Source of the DNA: Pseudomonadota bacterium
GTDB lineage: Bacteria > SZUA-182 > DTGQ01
DNA length: 46,474 nt
Assembly: GCA_030625085.1 (NCBI GenBank)
Contig: DAOURK010000017.1
Coordinates: forward strand, 1 to 46,474
Direction of reading: 5' to 3'
Shown here: in pieces, positions 41,058 through 46,474 of the stretch
How the letters are laid out: every line of letters starts with the position of its first letter
Position numbering within the stretch: position 1 is the first letter of the stretch
Position numbers and translations under genes: made by a program
The notes under the pieces: generated by a model
Database searches by the model: none
Told to the model about the DNA's origin: nothing
Seen by the model: only the letters and a program-made list of their open reading frames with translations

Positions 41058-43501
41058 TTTCCCCTTGCCGTTTCTATTAAATCACGAAAAAATAAAATAT
41101 TGCCTTCATGAAAAAAATCTATATGCTCAATGTTTTCATTCAATAAAAAGCGGGCATCCGATATTAGGATAATCCCGCCCTTTGCGCATCTTTGGAAGAT
41201 TACCAGGGGATATTCCCCCTTTTGGAACAAAACAGTCGTCTTCTCTTTTACCCGGCCGGCGATATTAATGGGCCAGGCGTCTTTAAATTGAAGCTCATAG
41301 TCTTTAAATTTTCCTTTAACCGGCCCCAGAGGCAGGTTGGCGAATGTTAATCCAAAATCAGTCAAAAAAGAAAGGCTCGCCTCCCGGATCGACCGACCGG
41401 CAGCCCAGAGGATAAGCCCCCCATTTTGCATAAAGCAATGCAGGTTGTTTTTTTCCTCTGGCGAGAAGGTTTTGGTAGGGTTGATAAAAACCCACATTTT
41501 TGATCTATCCAACAGAGCGGTATCCATCCTTTTGGCAATGAACGGGGCATAATTATTTCGCATCAGATTGTGCAGCAGGCCGTCAATGGAATTTTTTCGC
41601 CACCCGGGCATATTAAAAAACTGGCCGTGCGAATTATCAATATAGGCCGCGCTTTGTCTCCCTTCATAACAGGGAGGATGTTCGAGCGGGAGGAGGAGCC
41701 TGCCCGGCAATTGAACAAGGCACAGGCTTAAAATTAACCATAATACGGCGAAAAAGTAAGAATTAAACCAAACCGGAATCAGGGAAAGAAGGAATAAAAA
41801 CCAGAGAAAGAATGGAAGATAATTATATTGCTTCTTAAGGCAGAGGGTCCCCCCTTGGGTCAGCCAGTGAAATATATTTTGGATAAATTGGCTGCTGAAG
41901 GGCAAGGCCCCGTTTTGCACACAGGAGGTATCACCGAGAACCAGGACCTTGCCCAGCCCGAGTTTCCCTTCTGCGGCCAGCACAATATCTCCCATCTGTT
42001 CCGATTGCTGATAGCATAGATCGCCCAGGAAACAGTTTTGGCTGTTGGTCTTGTTTCCGGCATCCGAGAAAGCCCTTTTCCCGATCAGAATAGGTGCGGC
42101 AGGATATTTTACAGCCAATGAGGCGCCGGTACAGATCTGAATGTCATTTTCCGCGCTTATCCGTTCTGTGACTGGATGGGCCCGAATTTCCATACAGTTT
42201 TGCCATGAAGGGGCAAAAGATCGCGCACTGTCAAAGCGGAAGGATATATTTACGGGTCCTAAAAGATCGTTAAAAGGCTCTCTGATAAAGCTGGAACCCG
42301 TATGATCCCCCATAATCAGAAGACTTCCGCCTGCATCCACATAGCGGTGAATGGCCCTTTTGGTTGGTTCATCAAAATTTTGAGCAAGATTGATCAGAAC
42401 CAGGCAGTCAACACTGCGAAGTTTTTCCTCGGTAATAATTGTATTAAGGCAAACCTTATAGCCCAAAGAGCTTAAAAAAGGCGGCAAATTACCAAACATC
42501 CCCCCGCTTTTTTCTCCATAATATCCGAACATAGGCGCTGTCCAATCCAGATTGTCATAAATAAGAATTGTTTTATCATGGGCGTCCGGAAGGAGGATAA
42601 CCTGCCGTCTGCCCCAGCAAGCGGCCGCCAACAGCAAGAGAAGGGGAATCGCCGGCAGCCATTTCAACCCCCTTTTTGATTTTTTTATTCCCGCAACCCT
42701 CAATTCGAAAGAATAAATCTTTTTATTAATAAAATAAAGAGAAGGCAGAAGTAAAAGGAAAGCCACCCAATGGGTCCCAAAGGGAGTGAGATAAAATAGT
42801 GTTTGATAGACATTAATCCGGAGCCGCGAGAAGAGGATTTGTTGCAGGAAAAGATAGCCTGCCTGACCGGCAAGGATGAGAAAGAAAAAGATTAAAGAAT
42901 AAGTAATAATGTTAATAATCTGCTTTTTTTTAGCCCTTGAACAGACAAGTGCGGCCAAAAAATAAAAGAGAAAAGATATCACAATGAAAAACCCGGAGGG
43001 ATGAGGTCCGAAAAGCATCGGTCGTCCAACCAGGACGCCGATAAATTTCATCAGAAAATGATTGGCCTTTTTTACACCATACCAAAGGCGGATATTGTGT
43101 TGGTATCCATAATCAAATAAGGCCGCCAGCCCGATTGTAGTCACAAAGACATAAATTTGCTCTCGATCCGCTTCTTTAACGCCAAGACCTGTTAAACACC
43201 ATAAGGCAATTACCAGCCCGATCAATCCGGTCTCTTTTGAAATAAGAAAAAGCAGCAAACAGGCAAAACTTACCAAAGCCGGGCCAAAATATAGGAAGCC
43301 GGTCTTTTTTTTCTCTTGCCGGTTTTCTTCATAAAACACAGCCGCCAGAATTATAGCCAGAAAACAGGAAATGATCCTGTTGGCCGGATCACCAAAGTAA
43401 AGCAGCCGGCCTGAATTGATATTAATTAAGGCAAGGAATAAAGCTGTTCTCCAAAATGATGAGGCAGGTGTCTTTAGATTATTCATTTTTTTATAAGGCA
43501 T
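41054..43501 (-). CDS. Large membrane protein with two GATase-like domains (first of tandem pair)
   Basis: The 815-aa protein shares the architecture of its neighbour: about eight helices (1-265) with a helix at about 279-295, an extracytoplasmic GATase-like domain (about 300-545, KTILIYDNLDWTAP, VDCLVLINLAQNF, VDAGGSLLIMGDHTG, GKVLVLGDTSC), helices at about 553-598, then a second domain (about 620-810, KMWVFINPTKTFSPEE, MQNGGLILWAAGR, GGIILISDARFLL). In the membrane part, NHFLMKFIGVLVGRP and FGPHPSGFFIVISFLFYF followed by a conserved-type HW (FGTHWVAF) have exosortase-like spacing but no catalytic triad. It lacks the proline-rich linker of the 925-aa protein. No clear ribosome site precedes the ATG. 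Function unknown; the pair is surely co-translated. Confidence 0.6.
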   Translation of the reverse strand: MPYKKMNNLKTPASSFWRTALFLALININSGRLLYFGDPANRIISCFLAIILAAVFYEENRQEKKKTGFLYFGPALVSFACLLLFLISKETGLIGLVIALWCLTGLGVKEADREQIYVFVTTIGLAALFDYGYQHNIRLWYGVKKANHFLMKFIGVLVGRPMLFGPHPSGFFIVISFLFYFLAALVCSRAKKKQIINIITYSLIFFFLILAGQAGYLFLQQILFSRLRINVYQTLFYLTPFGTHWVAFLLLLPSLYFINKKIYSFELRVAGIKKSKRGLKWLPAIPLLLLLAAACWGRRQVILLPDAHDKTILIYDNLDWTAPMFGYYGEKSGGMFGNLPPFLSSLGYKVCLNTIITEEKLRSVDCLVLINLAQNFDEPTKRAIHRYVDAGGSLLIMGDHTGSSFIREPFNDLLGPVNISFRFDSARSFAPSWQNCMEIRAHPVTERISAENDIQICTGASLAVKYPAAPILIGKRAFSDAGNKTNSQNCFLGDLCYQQSEQMGDIVLAAEGKLGLGKVLVLGDTSCVQNGALPFSSQFIQNIFHWLTQGGTLCLKKQYNYLPFFLWFLFLLSLIPVWFNSYFFAVLWLILSLCLVQLPGRLLLPLEHPPCYEGRQSAAYIDNSHGQFFNMPGWRKNSIDGLLHNLMRNNYAPFIAKRMDTALLDRSKMWVFINPTKTFSPEEKNNLHCFMQNGGLILWAAGRSIREASLSFLTDFGLTFANLPLGPVKGKFKDYELQFKDAWPINIAGRVKEKTTVLFQKGEYPLVIFQRCAKGGIILISDARFLLNENIEHIDFFHEGNILFFRDLIETARGK

Positions 43502-43639
43502 TCAAAACTATTTTCATTTTATTTATGTGGTTTGCCGGCTATAGCTGTTGGGCTAATAAGCTGATGGGCCGTTAAATAAATAATTCTATCAATTTATCTG
43601 TTTATGAGCTTAACTCAAATTTCCAAATTTAAAAAATGG

Positions 43640-44260
43640 TCAGAGTATAGGGCTTTTCGTTGTTTTTGGCCAATCGGTCCGGGCTGTCTGCGCCGACCAA
43701 AGGGGAACTATTCTTACACCACGGGGAAGTATGCTTACACCACCAGCCTGCACATGTAGCGCGTGCTCCACAGGTGACGCTGCAGGTACGTCCCATAATC
43801 GTGGGCTCTCGAGCGGGAAGAGGAGGGGGAGGGGGGTAATAAGGCGGCGGGCTGGGTGGAGGGTCACTGTTGGGTTTTTGATCAATTGGGGGGGGGATGT
43901 ACGTCTGTTGGTCCTTCGGCGAATTGGGGAGGGGATTGTGCGGCTGTTGGTCCTTCGGCGAATTGGGGAGGGGAATATACGCCTGAATGATCTTAGGGGC
44001 AAGTAACCATTATTTTGGGTTTTAATTTTGTATTGTTTTGGTATTAAATTCCAATATTGCTCTAGTATTGAATTCTGAACAATTTTTTTTGTTTCCGATT
44101 CAAACTCTTCCACTGTCTTTTTCAAAGACTCTTCAAACAGAGGTGAGGGTTCATTATCTTCTGCATAAATGTTTGTATAGATAACAAAACTGCTACAGAT
44201 AACGAAAAGAAATATTAAAACCATTATAGCTAATCTTTTATTCGACTCTTTTAATTTCAT
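43640..44260 (-). CDS. Exported Pro-rich protein gene, frameshifted and possibly phase-variable
   Basis: From ATG 44258-44260 (GGGGGTGA upstream) the open frame gives 206 aa: a signal or anchor helix (about 10-30, then YAEDNEPSP), a helical segment to GYLPL, and then an Arg/Ser/Pro-rich tail. The tail frame looks wrong. The next frame reads PKIIQAYIPLPNSPKDQQ with a 13-residue repeat, and past the G9 tract (43888-43896) the third frame gives PPPIDQKPNSDPPPSPPPYY, then a cysteine-rich end (GRTCSVTCGARATCAGWWCK, PWCKNSS) stopping at 43629. The parent was thus probably a secreted protein with a proline-rich stalk and a Cys-rich C-terminus. Two single-base shifts now separate these parts. Confidence 0.5.
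   Translation of the reverse strand: MKLKESNKRLAIMVLIFLFVICSSFVIYTNIYAEDNEPSPLFEESLKKTVEEFESETKKIVQNSILEQYWNLIPKQYKIKTQNNGYLPLRSFRRIFPSPIRRRTNSRTIPSPIRRRTNRRTSPPQLIKNPTVTLHPARRLITPLPLLFPLESPRLWDVPAASPVEHALHVQAGGVSILPRGVRIVPLWSAQTARTDWPKTTKSPIL
43884..43986 (-). repeat. 38/39-bp direct repeats with a G9 tract
   Basis: Three repeats start at 43884, 43922 and 43961, each beginning AATTGGGG and including CTGTTGGTCCTTCGGCG in the first two. Copies are 38, 39 and about 26 bp, so the first copy is one base short relative to the second, and its G run is uninterrupted (nine G). Confidence 0.85.
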
Positions 44261-44716
44261 TTGAAAATCACCCCCACCTAACCTCATTTTTTATTCCTGT
44301 ATATTTATCCGGAATTCTGAATTCGCACATAATTCACCTGATATTAATTAATCGTAAAATCGTAAAATTTCGGCGACAAATTTTTTAGAATAATTTCAGC
44401 AACTGCTGTCGGCATCTCAATAGAAGAGGTATTGATAAGGGCGAAAATTATCAACTGCTTTTTGTCAGTGATGAAAGATGCCTGAAGATTTTTGTTTGAT
44501 TATGCTTTGGTTATGCTTTGATTATGATTAGTTTCGCTAACAGCAAATTTGTTGTAGAGAGGTGTATATATTTTATCCGATATATACTTACCTGAAAAAA
44601 TCTTCATGAAAGGCGATCCGATAAACTAAAGAATTTTTCATCATCTAAAACGTCTAAAACATAGAGAATATTTATAAGCCGCACCTTTTTAAATTTGTAC
44701 ATTTCAGAATAAAAAC
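44261..44716. other. Divergent spacer between the Pro-rich gene and the glycosyltransferase
   Basis: AT-rich and without a clear gene or near-consensus promoter. An 11-bp unit is repeated three times at 44498-44530 (GATTATGCTTT, GGTTATGCTTT, GATTATGATTA), which could be a protein-binding array. Confidence 0.4.
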
Positions 44717-46105
44717 ATGCTTAAATCTAAATCGTACAAACAACGACAATTGTTTTTATTTCTCGGATATCTGACACTTATCGTCATAGCTACCCATCTG
44801 GCCTTTTTTATCCACTTCGGGTATTTTTTAAATGCCTTCCGGAATTACACGGGGGCAACTACCATAACCGTCAGTCTTTACCTCATTTTCTTATATATTT
44901 TTAACCTTGGAGACCCCAACTCAAATATGCAATGGGAGGATAGTGCCGTGCGATGTATGACGGCCGTAGCGCTTGCCTGTTACCCAGTAGCCCTCTTTTT
45001 TTATTACTTACCCGGAATGGGGCACGGACAAAGCCTCTTGTTTATACAGATGGTTCTTACCTGGATTTTTACCTTTATTTGGCAAAGACTTTATTTGGAT
45101 TACATCTTATCCTCGAATGTTCAAAAAAAACAAAAAGTATTAATAGTGGGGGCGGGAAGGAGCGGTCACTTTTTTTATGAATGGCTTGAAAAAAATCATA
45201 GTGCGCCTTATAAGGTAGTGGGTTTTCTGGATGATGATCCTGAAAAATTAGGTCGGTCAATGAGTGAGGCAACAGTACTTGGCCCCACCAACCAAATTTT
45301 GGAAATTGGTCGCCGGGAGGGAGTGAATACGGCAATTATAGGGATCAGCCAAAAAAAATCAGCCGAATTGATAATGAATATTCTTACCGCCAAACTTAAA
45401 GGCTGGAATATCCAGAATGTTGTCGATGAATATGAGGAAATTACAGGGAGGGTGCCGGTAGAATATATTCAAAATGAATGGCTCCTTTTTGCCGACGGTT
45501 TCTATTTACTTAGGAAACCTGTCATGCAAAAGGTTAAACGATTTATAGACATCTGTTTTTCTATAAGCTTTTTGGTCCTTTTTCCGCCTTTATTTCTCAT
45601 AACCGCCCTGGCCGTTTATCTTGATTCGCCGGGTCCTATAATTTTTCGTCAGGTAAGGGTTGGCAAGGGTGGCAAGCATTTCGAACTTTTAAAATTTCGT
45701 TCCATGTATTTGAATGCTGAGGAAAATGGGGCTGTATGGGCGCAAAAAAAAGATCTCAGAATAACCCGCGTTGGACGATTGATTCGGTTTTTACGCATTG
45801 ATGAGTTTCCGCAGATGGTCAACATATTACGCGGTGACATGAGTTTGATTGGTCCAAGACCCGAACGCCCCGAGTTTATTAACCGGCTCAATAATAAAAT
45901 ATCATATTATTCTCTTAGACACTGTATTAAGCCCGGAATCACAGGATGGGCCCAGGTCCAATATCCCTATGGCGCCTCTGTTGAGGACGCCCTCAACAAA
46001 CATGAATATGATCTTTACTACATCAAGAACCTCACCTTATTCATGGATCTAAAAATTTTATTAAAAACCTTTGGCGTGATGATTTTTGGGCAAGGCTCCA
46101 GATAG
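44717..46105 (+). CDS. Exopolysaccharide polyprenyl glycosylphosphotransferase (EpsB/WbaP-like)
   Basis: The 462-aa enzyme has four N-terminal helices (about 11-125), a Rossmann-like CoA-binding domain (VLIVGAGRSGHFFYEWL, about 140-255), a further helix (about 273-300), and the bacterial sugar transferase domain: KFRSMYLNAEENG, RITRVGRLIRFLRIDEFPQM, NILRGDMSLIGPRPERPEF and KPGITGWAQVQYPYG. It transfers a sugar-1-phosphate from a UDP-sugar to undecaprenyl phosphate at the inner membrane and starts assembly of an exopolysaccharide repeat. The sequence resembles the type linked with PEP-CTERM/exosortase loci. No good ribosome site precedes the ATG. The rest of the EPS locus is not in the window. 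Confidence 0.93.
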   Translation: MLKSKSYKQRQLFLFLGYLTLIVIATHLAFFIHFGYFLNAFRNYTGATTITVSLYLIFLYIFNLGDPNSNMQWEDSAVRCMTAVALACYPVALFFYYLPGMGHGQSLLFIQMVLTWIFTFIWQRLYLDYILSSNVQKKQKVLIVGAGRSGHFFYEWLEKNHSAPYKVVGFLDDDPEKLGRSMSEATVLGPTNQILEIGRREGVNTAIIGISQKKSAELIMNILTAKLKGWNIQNVVDEYEEITGRVPVEYIQNEWLLFADGFYLLRKPVMQKVKRFIDICFSISFLVLFPPLFLITALAVYLDSPGPIIFRQVRVGKGGKHFELLKFRSMYLNAEENGAVWAQKKDLRITRVGRLIRFLRIDEFPQMVNILRGDMSLIGPRPERPEFINRLNNKISYYSLRHCIKPGITGWAQVQYPYGASVEDALNKHEYDLYYIKNLTLFMDLKILLKTFGVMIFGQGSR

Positions 46106-46321
46106 GTAAAAGTGATGTCCGATAAAGAATCATTCAACCTGAAAACTTTACTCAGTTGTTAATTTTTTGGGGCATAAAGAACGACTAAAGTTTTATAAGT
46201 TTGTATCAACTATTGATTTTAAGGCGTTAAGAAAATTATACAAGTATAGTAAAAGTATAGTATAATAGTAAACAGTGCGAATAGGGTAAGGCTTTTTATA
46301 TGGTTTAATCTTCTAAAATAG

Positions 46322-46474
46322 AAGAGGGAAACAAAGGAAAAAGTAGTAATTGATACCAATGTCATAATAAGCGGGTTAATCAAGGAAGAAAGCACGCCGG
46401 GCAAAATTTTGAAGGCATGGAAAAACAATAAATTCATTCTTCTTCTTTCCCCGCCAATTTTTGAGGAAATTAGC
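46322..46474 (+). pseudogene. Partial PIN-domain toxin-like gene without a canonical start
   Basis: The frame after the stop at 46319-46321 reads KRETKEKVVIDTNVIISGLI and continues KEESTPGKILKAWKNNKFIL to SPPIFEEIS at the window edge. VVIDTNVIISGL with the first catalytic aspartate and ILSPPIFEEI are typical of PIN-family (VapC-like, COG1569) toxins. Between the in-frame stop and the conserved Asp there is no ATG, GTG or TTG codon; ACA at 46331 is where a start would be expected, behind GAAGAGG. The gene is either inactivated at its start or needs an unusual start. No antitoxin frame is visible upstream. Confidence 0.55.

Noticed and set aside
1-46474. CRISPR arrays, tRNA or rRNA genes, prophage or intact transposase
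   Set aside because: No regularly spaced direct repeats of array type, no cloverleaf with a TTCGANNC-type arm, no rRNA blocks and no transposase motifs were seen; a tRNAscan or Infernal run would settle this.

Overview
This window reads as chromosomal DNA of an AT-rich (about 40% GC by eye) Gram-negative bacterium from a lineage I cannot name. A TolC-type outer-membrane channel with a periplasmic adaptor, lipoprotein-like and Sec-type leaders, and a PgsA/PlsY phospholipid pathway point to a double membrane. IspH shows use of the MEP isoprenoid pathway. There is no rRNA, no tRNA that I can see, no CRISPR array and no intact transposase. The intergenic spaces are instead full of short palindromic dispersed repeats of at least four families, the kind common in Desulfobacterota and several candidate phyla. 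Several genes are broken: an amylase, a sensor protein, a proline-rich exported protein and a PIN toxin.

Layout. 1-2422 is a decayed area with a truncated GH13 amylase, a palindromic mobile repeat and an orphan TetR-like operator. 2423-7457 (minus) is a MacAB-TolC type efflux operon. 7681-22795 (minus) is the centrepiece: a 15-kb cluster that begins with seven Mrp/Mbh genes in the exact order of archaeal membrane-bound hydrogenase mbhABCDEFG (E-F-G-D-E-B-C in Mrp/Mbh letters). It continues with four large proton-translocating NuoL/M/N-like subunits where a normal Mrp has two and where Mbh would carry its hydrogenase. Between the second and third of these subunits sit a histidine-rich exported membrane protein, a REC-GGDEF response regulator and a hybrid histidine kinase; a membrane-anchored ABC-type binding protein ends the cluster. 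One subunit carries a long C-terminal extension with tandem repeats of about 24 residues. I read this as an ion-translocating complex with its own signalling module, and it is the best candidate for an undescribed system here.

23181-28600 holds a sensor pseudogene, pgsA, plsY, an HD-domain protein, a YjbQ-family protein, a repeat-rich spacer and metG, which seems to have a leaderless transcript. 28764-36258 holds a tyrosine-rich secreted protein with its own promoter and terminator, a methyltransferase, a GH57-type enzyme, an IspH-UbiA fusion and an ABC-F ATPase.

36502-46474 looks like a cell-surface/exopolysaccharide neighbourhood: a secreted beta-propeller protein, two overlapping large membrane proteins that share one architecture (membrane domain, GATase-like domain, membrane hairpin, second GATase-like domain), a frameshifted proline- and cysteine-rich exported protein with a G9 tract, and an EpsB/WbaP-type polyprenyl glycosylphosphotransferase. 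The window ends inside a PIN-domain gene that lacks a normal start codon.

All functional calls come from reading motifs in the translations; no search was run.
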